A stretch of DNA of 64,000 nt, from assembly GCF_019059575.1 (NCBI RefSeq), contig NW_024882773.1, positions 124,001 through 188,000 of the forward strand, given 5' to 3'. The position numbers and the translations under genes are program-made. The notes under the pieces are model-generated. The model saw only the letters and a list, made by a program, of their open reading frames with translations, was not told where the DNA came from and did not search any database. Numbering within the stretch: position 1 is the stretch's first letter; every line of letters starts with the position of its first letter. This stretch comes from Amphibalanus amphitrite (taxonomy: Eukaryota > Arthropoda > Thecostraca > Balanomorpha > Balanidae). Positions 1-10,092 of the stretch are shown here, in pieces.

Positions 1-25
1 AGCGAGGGCAGGAGGCCAAAGTTAC

Positions 26-640
26 TTGTCGTTTTTTTCCCTTATACAGAACAAGAACAGGTTATTTACATCGCAACAGGAGCGGTGGATTACACTTACA
101 TTTGGTGCTATCAGAAACATTGAAACCGTACGCCGACTTTTCAGGAAACGTTTCACTCTCTCACCTCGCTACGACCCAGATTATAAAAGTTTCAAAGGGC
201 TTCTTGAGAGGTTTAAAAGGGTTCCTTTGATGCCGGTTCCAGTCCAAAAAAGCGGGTCGCCCCCACCTCTCGGCGGGAATCGTTGAAAAGGTCAGGGTCT
301 TTTTTAGGGCCTTTTAAGATAAGAAGCTTATTTCAGCATCAGAAATAGCCAAGCCCTTACAAGTTATCAAAAACAACCACTGTAACGGCTGTAGCCACCA
401 AGAACTGGCTGGACCAGAAGTTCCGTTCCCGAGCCGAATAATCAGCTGCCTCACCGCCCGCCCCTGGCCAGCGCGAGGCCCCGATCTGTCACCGCTAGCC
501 TTCTGGTTTTGGTCAGTAGCTCTCGCAGAGCTGAGGAAGACTCAAGTCGCATCACTTTGGGAGCTGAAGAGCACAATGCAAGGCTTTGCCGACAGTCTGG
601 ACGCTGAAGATGAAAACGGGCTGTGAGGCACCTCCGGACA
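26..640 (+). pseudogene. Decayed mariner/DDE-type transposase remnant
   Basis: The open stretch at 26-286 reads like the N-terminal helix-turn-helix segment found in some arthropod mariner-type transposases (SQQER at the start, then RRLFRKRF). A second stretch at about 430-640 reads ARPWPARGPDLSPLAFWFW, which matches the WPARSPDLxPLDFxxW motif around the last catalytic acid of such transposases, and then a short helical tail. The middle of the catalytic domain is missing and the frame is broken by stops, so the copy is dead. A terminus ending CACCCTG next to a TA lies at 801-829. The family assignment rests on remembered motifs. Confidence 0.5.
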
Positions 641-800
641 CGTGCCGAAACGGTGCATCAAAAGAAGGGGCGGATATGTGGAATAGGTTTGAGTGACGGT
701 GATATCATTTTTTATATATTCAAATGTCCAACAATCGCGGATGAATTGATGTGCAAATGTATATAGAAAACATTGTTATTATGTGCATTAGGGCCTTTTA

Positions 801-831
801 CTTTTTGACACTTTTAGTGAAACACCCTGTA
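801..831 (+). repeat. Probable right terminal inverted repeat of the mariner-like relic, with TA
   Basis: The sequence runs through AGTGAAACACCCTG and is followed by TA. Elements of this type commonly end in a CAGGGTGTTTCACT-like inverted repeat beside a TA duplication. The matching left terminus is not in the window. The flank from 832 to 1479 holds no gene that I can recognise. Confidence 0.4.
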
Positions 832-1479
832 TATATGAAATTATTCTCTCATCAAGGAGCTGATTGAAGCGCTGCACGATTTATTGATTGATGGAATCGA
901 ATTTTGTTTGTTTGTGTCGACAATTGTTTCTGTACATTCTGAAGATGGCGCAAGCCGAAATATATCAATGATTTTGTTTAATTATTCAATTTCAACAAAA
1001 AAGTGCAAAGAATGAGCATAAGGTTGTTTATACATACTTTTCTACTTTTGGGGTTGCAATGGCAACTGTGAATAGGCTCCACGCTAACTAATTCGTCTAG
1101 ACAAAATATTTTTTGCTAGAGAGTTCACTTCCTGTGGAGACGGCTTACGCCGCAACATAGAGGTCTCCGATACGGGTACGTCTCGGTATTTAGTCCGCAC
1201 GTGGGCCATTTGCGACGGTTGATGGTGATTGAGGCCATCCAGTCTGTAGCCAATGTCTGTCGCTAACTGGACGCACAGTCAGCAAGTGACGCCGATGATT
1301 TGTCGGGAGTAAATCGCTGCAAGTTATGCTCTTTTTTGTCAGCTCTCAGGAGTGAGCCATGTAGCCAAAACTGTGTGGCGCCAAAGTGGCCGTCAAAAAG
1401 GTCTTAGCGTTAGAAAGTTGGTAAGCACTAAGCAGGCTTTTCAGGATGGATTACCAGCTGTCTAAGAGTATTATTAAGA

Positions 1480-1858
1480 GTGTAACGTTACCATTCGGAG
1501 TCTTCTCCCAGGCGGACCATGGAAATAGAAAAAAATGGAAGCAAGCTCGTCATTTCGCAAATGTTTTTTGGACACGGTGGAGATCCGAATACTTACCGAC
1601 TCTACAAGAAAGGCACGTTATGACAGAAACAAGAAAGAACTTTCAACCAGGAGACACAGTTCTGCTTGTTGATGATAGTGTTCCCAGAGGCCAGTGGCCA
1701 CTCGGTTTGATTGAAGCTGTTCGAACTAGTTCCGATGGATTGGTTCGATCTGCGACTGTCCGAACAAGAGGGACAGTAATGCAGCGCCCAGTGACAAAAC
1801 TGGTGAAGTTAAATTGAAACCTCTCGTTTTCGACCCCTCGTGGTTTCAAGGGGGTGGG
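1480..1858 (+). pseudogene. Duplicated 3' end of BEL/Pao integrase ahead of the left LTR
   Basis: This segment plus the LTR that follows (1480-2372) is almost identical to 7727-8620. The single difference noticed is one A: seven As at 1529-1535 against eight at 7776-7783. It encodes the C-terminal part of the element's integrase region (FQPGDTVLLVDD, WPLGLIEAV) in an open frame ending at 1817. It is not part of a normal LTR. It shows that the left LTR came from the 3' end of another copy, by tandem insertion or LTR-mediated exchange. The sequence to its left (before 1480) is unrelated to the internal element. Confidence 0.8.
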
Positions 1859-2369
1859 TGTTGGCGCCGCCCAGCAAGAGGGTTCGCCGCAGTGTGTATA
1901 CGCGAGAAAATTGTCACGCGATTTTATAATTTCGAATTCAGTATTTTGTTTCCGTCTCAGCTGGAGTTTATTGCAAGTTTATTGCGCTAAATTGAATATG
2001 GAGTATAGTTAGGTGATATTTTGTGTTAAGTGTTAACATATTTTGAACCCCGCAGACTCATGTAAGTACGCATTTTGTTGTGGTAATAGACACGACTTTC
2101 GTTAGTAGTGAGAGTGACGATCTTGGTTATATCTGTAACGTTAGATCTTGTATGAGATGATTTAGGTAAATGCATAGTGTTGTTGTCCTTAAACCTATGT
2201 CTCCAAGTTGTATGACGTGATGTCATGTATTCCAGAAACGGCAACATGGAACTCAAGAGAGATATGTTTGTTTCTATTATTTGAGTAAGAAGATGCTCGA
2301 ATAGTGCAATTAGACCGTATTGAGTGCGGTGGTAAAGGCCATAATTGATTTGCTGATTTAGCGTAATCA
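1859..2369 (+). repeat. Left LTR of the BEL/Pao element
   Basis: It starts TGTTGGCGCCGCCC and ends TAATCA, and is matched by 8107-8617 at a constant offset of 6248 bases. Starting at TG and ending at CA, and the TGTTGG start, are usual for BEL/Pao LTRs. It would carry promoter and processing signals, but no convincing TATA/initiator pair was identified. Confidence 0.9.
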
Positions 2370-2534
2370 AAAGTTTATGAGTCTTCGATTAACTTTTATG
2401 AAAAGACATTTTAAACTGAGTTATTTTAAAACACGTTACCGTGAAGATTTATTCTGCGTTTTGAAGCCAGAATCTTCAGCCAGCCACTGTAAGTCTATCG
2501 CAGCTTTACTATTCTCAAACCTTAAGTATTGAAT

Positions 2535-5500
2535 ATGGACAAACTCACCGTGTATCAACTGAAATGTGAGCTAAAGGCCCGCGGGAGAGGGACCACAGGG
2601 AATAAGGCTGATCTGGTTGCTTCGCTGCGTGATGCATTAGACGAAGAAGGAATTGATTTTGAGAGTTGGGCTGAATTTGTCCCAAGTAAGGCCGCTGGGA
2701 TATTTAACGCAAATGAAAACATGCCCCAAGCTAGTGCCGCCTTACCGAGTGGGCAACGAAGGAATACCGTCGAAATTACTGGAAGTGGCGAAGCTCCTCA
2801 AATAAGCGATACTATTTCTATCCAAACATCTGCATCGGCCGCTGAAATGACAAGGTTAAAATTGATAGAAGAAGACGCGCTTCGTGCGGGCTTAGAAGCA
2901 CAGCTGAAAATTGTGCTAGAAAAACAGGAGTTAGATAGAAAGATGTCTGAATTGGCAAGACAGAAGGAAATTCTTGAATATACAGAGGCTATAGAAATTT
3001 CTAGAGCCAAGGTGAGGGCGCTAGGTAGACATGAAGACCATGAAATAGTTGAATCGAATCGCGACAAAGAGACCCCGAGATCGATATCGAATGCTACGAA
3101 CGACACGAACACGACAAACCGAAGGAGCCACGACGGCCATCTAAATACTGAGAGCAGCAATATTGCAGGACTGTTGAGACGAGAAAGGGAAATAACTGCT
3201 GGGTTGATGCGCTTGCCGCCTGTTGAATTGCCCAAATTTGGAGGTGATGTTACTGAATTTCCTCATTTCATGAAGGCATTTAACCTAAAAATTGCCTCAA
3301 AGCTGTCCACCGACGAAGAAAGATTACTTTATTTAGAGCAGAATATGATTCCAGAAAGCAAGCCACATAGTATCGTTACAGCTTGCTTATACCTGGATAA
3401 CGGCTACGAAGAAGCTAAGAACCTTCTCACACGACGGTACGGGTCAGAGAGCGTTTTGGCAGCGGCATTTGTTGATCAATTTGAAAATTTATTGCAGTTG
3501 AAACCAGACGATATTGAAGGGTTAGACCATTTTGCACTGGAGCTTATGAAGTGCAAGAATGCCTTTGGTGTAAATAGCGCAGCCATGAGTGACCCCAGAA
3601 CCCTGAGGAGTATAAGCGCCAAGTTACCCGTTCACTCGCAACACAGATGGCGACATCGAGCCGACTCCATTAATGAAAATGAGGGTAGAGCAGTGGTGTT
3701 TGATGATCTAGTGAACTTCGTTGTACAGGAGGCAAGAGTTGCAACCAATCCTGTGTTTGGAAATCGTGGGTCAAATGCAACTGTAAGGCAAAATAACTCT
3801 GTCACTGTGGGCAGATTTCGTTCAAAACCGCTGGTGGCCGCGACACGGATGGTTAGTGCCGGAGCAAGCCCATGTATTCACTGTCAAGATAAGGGGCATG
3901 AACTCACCGATTGTAGTTGCTTTGCGAAGTTGCCACACCAGGACAAAATTGCCATTATTAGGGATTCAGCGCTGTGTTACGGCTGCTTGAAGCAAGGCCA
4001 TCGCAGTACTGACTGTAGACGACGAGCTAGCTGTTCCATTTGTGCTTCCCGACATCCTACATCTCTCCATATCAATAGATCAGGAGGCAACAGTGAAAGA
4101 TCAGAAAATGGTGTCCCAAATGTAACATCTTGCACCACGAAAGGTGGTGCATCCGTCTCATTTAGACCGGCTCTCCCGATCGTCCCTGTTGTCCTACATC
4201 ACGGTCTTGAAAGGAAATGTACACTTGCTTTTCTGGACAGCGGATCAACTCATTCATTTATTTCAGAAGGATTGCTTAAAACTTTGAAACTACAGAGCCT
4301 GCCACAGACCAGACTATCGCTGACAACAGTTGACAGAGAAGTTAGCATCACGACACGAATAGTCAACGGAGCTTGGTTGTCGGACGAGAATGGTGGGAAC
4401 ATTTTAGAGCTGCCTCAGTTGTTTTCTCTCGAAAAAATTCCAGTGGACTTTGCTGATTTTCCTACTCAAACTGAAATAAGTAAATGGAAACATCTGGAAG
4501 GGGTCAAACTAGATCTGTGCCAAAATGAAGAAGTTGAACTTTTATTGGGCTCCAACGCCTTTTTAGCCATGGAACCATTAGAAGTGGTGACAAGCAACGG
4601 AGAGGGTGGTCCTTTTGCCGTGCGAACAAGATACGGATGGGTTGTGAGCGGTCTCCGTGGGGTATCATCACCATTTCCAGCGAAATGTTACAAAACACTG
4701 GTACATCCTGAGTTGCAACACCTTGAAGGGCTTGTACAACAGCTATACAACAAGGAACATGAAGAAAATCTACATTCAAATAAAATGGGACCATCTGTTG
4801 AGGACAAGAAATGGGAGAAATTCGTTCACGCGTCAACTAGACTGATTAAAGATCATTATGAGGTGGGACTACCGGTTGTAGATGAAGGGCTGATTCTGCC
4901 AAATAACAGGAATATGGCGGCAAGCAGGCTACTGAGCTTGAGAAATAAGCTTAGGCGGAGTGATAAATTGGCGTCCGATTACAAGCTATATATGAAAAAC
5001 ATGTTGCAAAATGGTTTCGCAGAGCCCGTACCAAATGCCGATTTATCCAGAAATGATGGTAAGGTATGGTATCTTCCACATCACGCCGTTCAGCATCCCC
5101 AAAAACCGGACAAGGTTCGCATTGTATTTGATGGCGCCGCAACCTTTAAAGGAATCTCTTTAAATGACAATCTTTTGCAGGGACCAGACCAAACGAATGC
5201 ACTTTTAGACGTGTTGACCAGATTCCGTATGGAGAACATAGCTTTCACAGCCGATATTGAAAATATGTTCCATCAAGTTTATGTTCCAGAGTCTGACCGC
5301 GATTTATTCAGATTCCTGTGGTGGAAAGATGGCGATCCTCAAAATGATATATTGGAATACCGCATGAAAGTTCATGTTTTTGGAGCCACTTCTTCACCCA
5401 GTATAGCATGCTTTGCATTACGCAAGACAGCTTTAGACAACCGAGGGTGTTTCTCGAATGAAAGCTGTGCTACTATTGAGAAGAATTTTTACGTCGACGA

Positions 5501-6557
5501 CTTGCTGAAGGCAATGCCTGACGAAGGAAGCGCTATACTGCTGCTTCGAGACCTGATGGTTTTGTGCAAACGAGGGGGATTTACTTTAAAGAAGATTTCG
5601 AGCAATAGTTCCGCTCTGATTGCATCCATTCCTAGCGAATCGCGGTCTAAGCAATTGGCGTACTGGACCAGCGATAGTAGTCACCTTCCCACTGAGCGAG
5701 TATTGGGTGTAATCTGGGACACTGAACAAGATGTGTTAAAGATGGCATTGGATCACGACAAGCTAGTTGCCCGGCCGATGACAAGACGAGGATTACTGTC
5801 AGCTGTAAGCTCCTTGTATGATCCAATTGGCATGTCATGCCCATCCATGCTGAAGGGACGCCTCATCTTGCAAGAATTGAGCAGGCTACATAATGGATGG
5901 GATGATAGTATTCCGCTTGTCAAGCAGCAAGAGTGGACGGCTTGGCTATCAGCTCTAAATGAAGTGAATGAATTGTCAGTGAATCGTTGTGTAAAACCTG
6001 ATAACTTTGGAGACGTAGTATCTTGTCAACTTCATCATTTTGCTGACGCCAGTGAAGTAGCATACGGAACGGTTTCTTACATCCGGCTTACGAATGCCAA
6101 AGGACAAATCTGTTGTTCTTTTCTCAAGGGCAAGATGCATTTAGCGCCTCTCAAAGGAGCTACAATACCTCGTCTGGAGCTCATGGCGGCAACGACGGCG
6201 GTAAAAATATGCTCCCTGATAGGTGATACCATTGAATTCGATGATGTCGAGCATATATTTTGGACTGACAGCACCACCGTTTTAAGGTACATTCAGAACA
6301 AAGCGAAGCGTTTTCACACCTTTGTAGCAAATAGATTGGCAATAATCCACGATGGGTCAAGGCCAGAACAATGGAGGTATGTCAATAGTTCAGACAATCC
6401 AGCTGACGACGTGTCTAGGGGTGTCCAAAGTAAGAGATGGCTGAATGGACCTGAATTCCTTTGGAAGGACAAAGGCTTTTGGCCCTCAGCACCGATCGCC
6501 TTCAGGGAGGTGACGGAGGACGACCCCGAAGTGCGAAAAAACGGCGATATGCGCTAA
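2535..6557 (+). CDS. BEL/Pao Gag-protease-RT-RNase H polyprotein
   Basis: The first ATG of the frame is at 2535 and gives 1340 aa. Residues 1-37 look like a SAP DNA-binding motif (LTVYQLKCELKARGRG). A BEL-type Gag domain starts near 230 (LPKFGGDVTEF). Zinc knuckles follow at about 447-515 (CIHCQDKGHELTDC, CYGCLKQGHRSTDC). The aspartic protease has DSGSTHSF near 568. Reverse transcriptase has YVDD near 986, and RNase H has HFADASE near 1168 and WTDSTT near 1243. The frame ends just after A6 at 6536-6541. Removing one A from that run would continue into the integrase frame, so the stop looks like a slip rather than a natural end. The protein would form virus-like particles and copy the element RNA. 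Confidence 0.9.
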   Translation: MDKLTVYQLKCELKARGRGTTGNKADLVASLRDALDEEGIDFESWAEFVPSKAAGIFNANENMPQASAALPSGQRRNTVEITGSGEAPQISDTISIQTSASAAEMTRLKLIEEDALRAGLEAQLKIVLEKQELDRKMSELARQKEILEYTEAIEISRAKVRALGRHEDHEIVESNRDKETPRSISNATNDTNTTNRRSHDGHLNTESSNIAGLLRREREITAGLMRLPPVELPKFGGDVTEFPHFMKAFNLKIASKLSTDEERLLYLEQNMIPESKPHSIVTACLYLDNGYEEAKNLLTRRYGSESVLAAAFVDQFENLLQLKPDDIEGLDHFALELMKCKNAFGVNSAAMSDPRTLRSISAKLPVHSQHRWRHRADSINENEGRAVVFDDLVNFVVQEARVATNPVFGNRGSNATVRQNNSVTVGRFRSKPLVAATRMVSAGASPCIHCQDKGHELTDCSCFAKLPHQDKIAIIRDSALCYGCLKQGHRSTDCRRRASCSICASRHPTSLHINRSGGNSERSENGVPNVTSCTTKGGASVSFRPALPIVPVVLHHGLERKCTLAFLDSGSTHSFISEGLLKTLKLQSLPQTRLSLTTVDREVSITTRIVNGAWLSDENGGNILELPQLFSLEKIPVDFADFPTQTEISKWKHLEGVKLDLCQNEEVELLLGSNAFLAMEPLEVVTSNGEGGPFAVRTRYGWVVSGLRGVSSPFPAKCYKTLVHPELQHLEGLVQQLYNKEHEENLHSNKMGPSVEDKKWEKFVHASTRLIKDHYEVGLPVVDEGLILPNNRNMAASRLLSLRNKLRRSDKLASDYKLYMKNMLQNGFAEPVPNADLSRNDGKVWYLPHHAVQHPQKPDKVRIVFDGAATFKGISLNDNLLQGPDQTNALLDVLTRFRMENIAFTADIENMFHQVYVPESDRDLFRFLWWKDGDPQNDILEYRMKVHVFGATSSPSIACFALRKTALDNRGCFSNESCATIEKNFYVDDLLKAMPDEGSAILLLRDLMVLCKRGGFTLKKISSNSSALIASIPSESRSKQLAYWTSDSSHLPTERVLGVIWDTEQDVLKMALDHDKLVARPMTRRGLLSAVSSLYDPIGMSCPSMLKGRLILQELSRLHNGWDDSIPLVKQQEWTAWLSALNEVNELSVNRCVKPDNFGDVVSCQLHHFADASEVAYGTVSYIRLTNAKGQICCSFLKGKMHLAPLKGATIPRLELMAATTAVKICSLIGDTIEFDDVEHIFWTDSTTVLRYIQNKAKRFHTFVANRLAIIHDGSRPEQWRYVNSSDNPADDVSRGVQSKRWLNGPEFLWKDKGFWPSAPIAFREVTEDDPEVRKNGDMR

Positions 6558-6588
6558 AACTGCGATTGTACCAGATTCTGAAACTCCG

Positions 6589-7920
6589 ATGGAGCGGCTC
6601 ATTTTACATTATAGTCAGAAAGAATCCCTGCTCAGAGGATTGTCGTGGCTGTCACGATTTACAAGATCACTTAAGGAAGGACAGAAGGGGTTTATAAAAA
6701 TGTCTCCCCCTTTGTGCTATGAGGAGCAACGTGAAGCAGAAAAGAAAATAATTCGACATATACAAGAACATGAATTTCCAAGGGAGTATGAAAACCTGTC
6801 AGTTGGTGCTGAGGTACCAAGAACCAGTCGATTAGTGAAGCTTCACCCTTTCATGCAAGACGGTATCATTAGGGTAGGTGGAAGATTAGCAGAGGCTTCG
6901 ATTTTAGAAGAAACAAAACATCCTATCGTTATTCCGAGTCGTGGTCATTTTACAGAACTACTCATTACGGACGCCCATGAAGCCGTAGGGCACAGTGGGA
7001 GACAGTTCACGCTAGCGAAACTTCGAAAACGTTTTTGGATTCTGAAGGGAATTTCAAGTGTAAGACGTGTTCTAAACAGTTGTTTGAGTTGCACTAAACT
7101 CTACCGACCACCTGAATCACAACAAATGGCCAATCTTCCGTCTGACAGAGTGCAAGCTCAAGAGCCACCGTTTACGCGAACAGGTGTGGATTACTTTGGA
7201 CCATTTTATGTCACTCAAGGTCGTTCACAGGTCAAGAGATATGGGGTCATATTCACCTGTCTTGCTATCAGGGCCGTACATCTGGAGGTTGCTGAAAATC
7301 TGACGTCAGACTCATTCATTTGCGCCCTGCGCAGATTCGTTGCACGTAGAGGTAATGTTCAAATACTAAGGTCTGACAACGGAACAAATTTTACTGGAGC
7401 CAACAGGGAACTGCGCTTAGAGATGACAAGGTTATCAGAAAATGAGCATGTGTTACAAAGAGCAATGCTCAAGCGAGGAATTACATGGAAATTCAACGTG
7501 GCAGGCGCCTCCCATCATGGTGGGGTGTGGGAACGTCAGATACGATCCATACGAAGAATACTCGAATCCCTTTTAACATCGCAATCGCTCAAGGAAGAGA
7601 CACTCCGAACCATATTTTGTGAAGTTGAAAACATACTGAACAGTAGACCGCTTACGCCAGTATCTAGCGACGTCAGGGACGATCCACCTCTCTCGCCAAA
7701 TGACATTCTTCTTCTGGGAGGACATGGTGTAACGTTACCATTCGGAGTCTTCTCCCAGGCGGACCATGGAAATAGAAAAAAAATGGAAGCAAGCTCGTCA
7801 TTTCGCAAATGTTTTTTGGACACGGTGGAGATCCGAATACTTACCGACTCTACAAGAAAGGCACGTTATGACAGAAACAAGAAAGAACTTTCAACCAGGA
7901 GACACAGTTCTGCTTGTTGA
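6589..7920 (+). pseudogene. BEL/Pao integrase region, frame-shifted at both ends
   Basis: The zinc-binding domain is visible (HEAVGHSGRQF, then CLSCTKL), followed by the DDE core: GVDYFGP near 7183, LRSDNGTNF near 7370, and GVWERQI near 7525. The region lies one frame away from the preceding polyprotein. It runs off frame again after the A8 run at 7776-7783, so the last 45 or so residues of this reading are out of frame. The true C-terminal part continues in another frame to 8065. The duplicate at 1480 has A7 and is open there. The coordinates start at the first ATG of the frame; the coding similarity starts slightly upstream. Confidence 0.85.
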
Positions 7921-8065
7921 TGATAGTGTTCCCAGAGGCCAGTGGCCACTCGGTTTGATTGAAGCTGTTCGAACTAGTTCCGATGGATTGGTTCGATCTG
8001 CGACTGTCCGAACAAGAGGGACAGTAATGCAGCGCCCAGTGACAAAACTGGTGAAGTTAAATTGA
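7766..8065 (+). pseudogene. C-terminal integrase segment in shifted frame
   Basis: This is the continuation of the integrase after the A8 run. It holds the tryptophan-rich end with FQPGDTVLLVDD and WPLGLIEAV and stops at 8065, just before the purine tract and the 3' LTR. It matches 1517-1817 essentially base for base. The apparent start is arbitrary, because the segment is normally the end of the polyprotein. Confidence 0.8.
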
Positions 8066-8106
8066 AACCTCTCGTTTTCGACCCCTCGTGGTTTCAAGGG
8101 GGTGGG

Positions 8107-8617
8107 TGTTGGCGCCGCCCAGCAAGAGGGTTCGCCGCAGTGTGTATACGCGAGAAAATTGTCACGCGATTTTATAATTTCGAATTCAGTATTTTGTTTC
8201 CGTCTCAGCTGGAGTTTATTGCAAGTTTATTGCGCTAAATTGAATATGGAGTATAGTTAGGTGATATTTTGTGTTAAGTGTTAACATATTTTGAACCCCG
8301 CAGACTCATGTAAGTACGCATTTTGTTGTGGTAATAGACACGACTTTCGTTAGTAGTGAGAGTGACGATCTTGGTTATATCTGTAACGTTAGATCTTGTA
8401 TGAGATGATTTAGGTAAATGCATAGTGTTGTTGTCCTTAAACCTATGTCTCCAAGTTGTATGACGTGATGTCATGTATTCCAGAAACGGCAACATGGAAC
8501 TCAAGAGAGATATGTTTGTTTCTATTATTTGAGTAAGAAGATGCTCGAATAGTGCAATTAGACCGTATTGAGTGCGGTGGTAAAGGCCATAATTGATTTG
8601 CTGATTTAGCGTAATCA
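8107..8617 (+). repeat. Right (3') LTR of the BEL/Pao element
   Basis: This is the copy of 1859-2369. It is preceded by the purine tract at about 8096-8106 and followed by AAAATTATTAACAG, which does not resemble the sequence right of the left LTR. Confidence 0.9.
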
Positions 8618-8638
8618 AAAATTATTAACAGTCAAAGC

Positions 8639-9201
8639 TGCCTTACGTTTGCCATCCAGAGCCCACCACACAGCTTTGCTCGCTGCTCTGCACATACCGA
8701 AGGTACAGGAGACTCTACGTCGCTCCATCATCGCGTGCTTCCGTGATGCGTTCTGCGAAAATCACCGCCTACGCCAAATTCTGGTTGCCAGCCTGGCCAC
8801 TCTTGTTCTTGGGGATGCCTCATCGGGACACTGCGCGCCTATCGTTAGATTTATGTTCATCGTATGTGGGGCCAATATGAGTGTGCTTCTACAGGTTGCT
8901 GGAGGTCATATCCCACCTGAGATTATGTACACCCCAAGACCCCCCTGTGGAGTCACCGACTCGCTCAGTTGGCTCCTGGCTCAGAACACTGGGGAGGCAT
9001 GGGCACTAATACAAATGATATTAGCGCCACCCATATGATAGTGTTATGTTGTTTTTGGTATGCCTATGTTTTGGTGTAGGTATGATTGTGCATATGTTTT
9101 CTGGCGTATGTCTTGTGTATGCATTGTGTATGTTTGTTATGCCCATGCTTGTCTTGTCTCTAGACGTAATACAATTGATGATGATGATGATGATGATGAT
9201 T
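8639..9201 (+). mobile_element. Probable 3' end of a non-LTR retrotransposon with (GAT)n tail
   Basis: An open frame (8649-9038) without recognisable domains is followed by a GT-rich stretch. It ends in TAATACAATTGATGATG and a perfect GAT microsatellite (9177-9201). Simple trinucleotide tails after a TAATACAATT-like sequence are typical of several LINE clades. I cannot name the clade, and the frame itself is not recognised. Confidence 0.35.
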
Positions 9202-9264
9202 ACCTACTGGCATAAGGGACCAAGTTCTGAATCTTTTATCTGAAGCAACAGCGGGAGGCAATGG

Positions 9265-9340
9265 CGTCCTTACCTAATCTGGATTTACTCCAGAACCCTC
9301 CAACATTTTGGCTGCGGGGGATGTGTCCCCTCCAACCTCC
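9265..9340. repeat. Dispersed repeat terminus related to 9765-9815
   Basis: Both places contain an ACATTTTGG core between C-rich and G-rich flanks (CCTCCAACATTTTGGCTG here, CCTCCCGACATTTTGGTTGG at 9776) followed by ATGTGTC or ACGTGTC. They look like two diverged ends of one transposon family. Confidence 0.35.
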
Positions 9341-9450
9341 GTCCCGGCGGGGGCGGAGTCTTCAGCATTGGAATGGCGCGTGTGATTGCGAACATTCGTC
9401 AGTGGACAGTACCTAATCGCCATCCTACGTGTGGATTGTCTATGATTGTA

Positions 9451-9476
9451 ATACATACATACATACATGCATACAT
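9451..9476. repeat. (ACAT)n microsatellite
   Basis: Six ACAT-type units with one G substitution. No gene is visible around it. Confidence 0.8.
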
Positions 9477-9802
9477 AGACTTACGTTGATATAACTTAGA
9501 AAACGCCTGTCGATATGGTCTACCAAAAGAAAACTGAAATCCGTTGCGCCGGTAATAGGAAAAAATAAATAAAGAAGCACAGCGACAATATAGTCGTCGA
9601 TGACATATCTAACTGTATAACTACCATCAATTTTTCTTTTTTCGGAGAATCTATGTACCATTATGTAGCTATATTCTGTTTTCGGTGTCAGGAAGAAGAG
9701 TTGATTTGTCCACCTAGAGCAGAGCCGAGTAGGTATTGGGGGAGGGGGGGGGGGAACAAAAGATAGTATGTACCCCCCTCCCGACATTTTGGTTGGAGGG
9801 AC

Positions 9803-9892
9803 GTGTCACCCGTCCTCCCCCCCCCCCTGTCACCCGTCCTCCCCCCTGTCACCCGTCCTCCCCCCCCCCCCCTGTCACCCGTCCCCCATCCG
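9803..9892. repeat. C-rich minisatellite, about 20-bp unit
   Basis: Four copies of TGTCACCCGTCC are separated by C runs of variable length. The array ends about 110 bases upstream of the TATA-like box of the Mab-21 gene. Overlapping open frames here are proline- or glycine-rich artefacts. Confidence 0.8.
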
Positions 9893-10002
9893 TTGGTGGG
9901 GCCCATGTAAGGGACGAGCGAGTGGACGTCGAGGCGACCGGTCCGAGAGAGGCCGGGCGCGACCAACCGGTCGTCGTTCCGCCTCATGCATGCGGCAGTG
10001 CC

Positions 10003-10034
10003 TATATACATATGGCCTCGTCGGCAGTGCAGTT
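10003..10034 (+). promoter_or_regulatory. Candidate TATA plus initiator of the Mab-21 gene
   Basis: TATATA at 10003-10008 lies 28 bases upstream of the A in GCAGTT (10029-10034), a near match to the arthropod initiator TCAGTY. A GGACC that fits the downstream-element consensus is at 10053. The predicted start would leave a 5' UTR of about 60 bases before the ATG at 10093. Position and spacing support it, but transcription is not shown. Confidence 0.45.
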
Positions 10035-10092
10035 ACGGCGTCTGTGCGCTGCGGACCGCGGCTGACGCCGTGGAGGTTCTGTGTCCGGCGCC

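Larger units (their letters stand above)
1859..8617 (+). mobile_element. BEL/Pao LTR retrotransposon
   Basis: Two 511-bp LTRs (1859-2369 and 8107-8617, TGTTGG...ATCA) enclose a region coding for Gag, protease, reverse transcriptase, RNase H and integrase in the BEL/Pao order. A purine tract (AAGGGGGTGGG) sits directly before the 3' LTR. The LTRs look identical over the stretches I compared, so the arrangement is recent. Coding is broken by two apparent +1 shifts at A runs (6536-6541 and 7776-7783). No target-site duplication can be assigned, because the left LTR is preceded by a duplicated integrase end rather than by host DNA. Confidence 0.93.
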
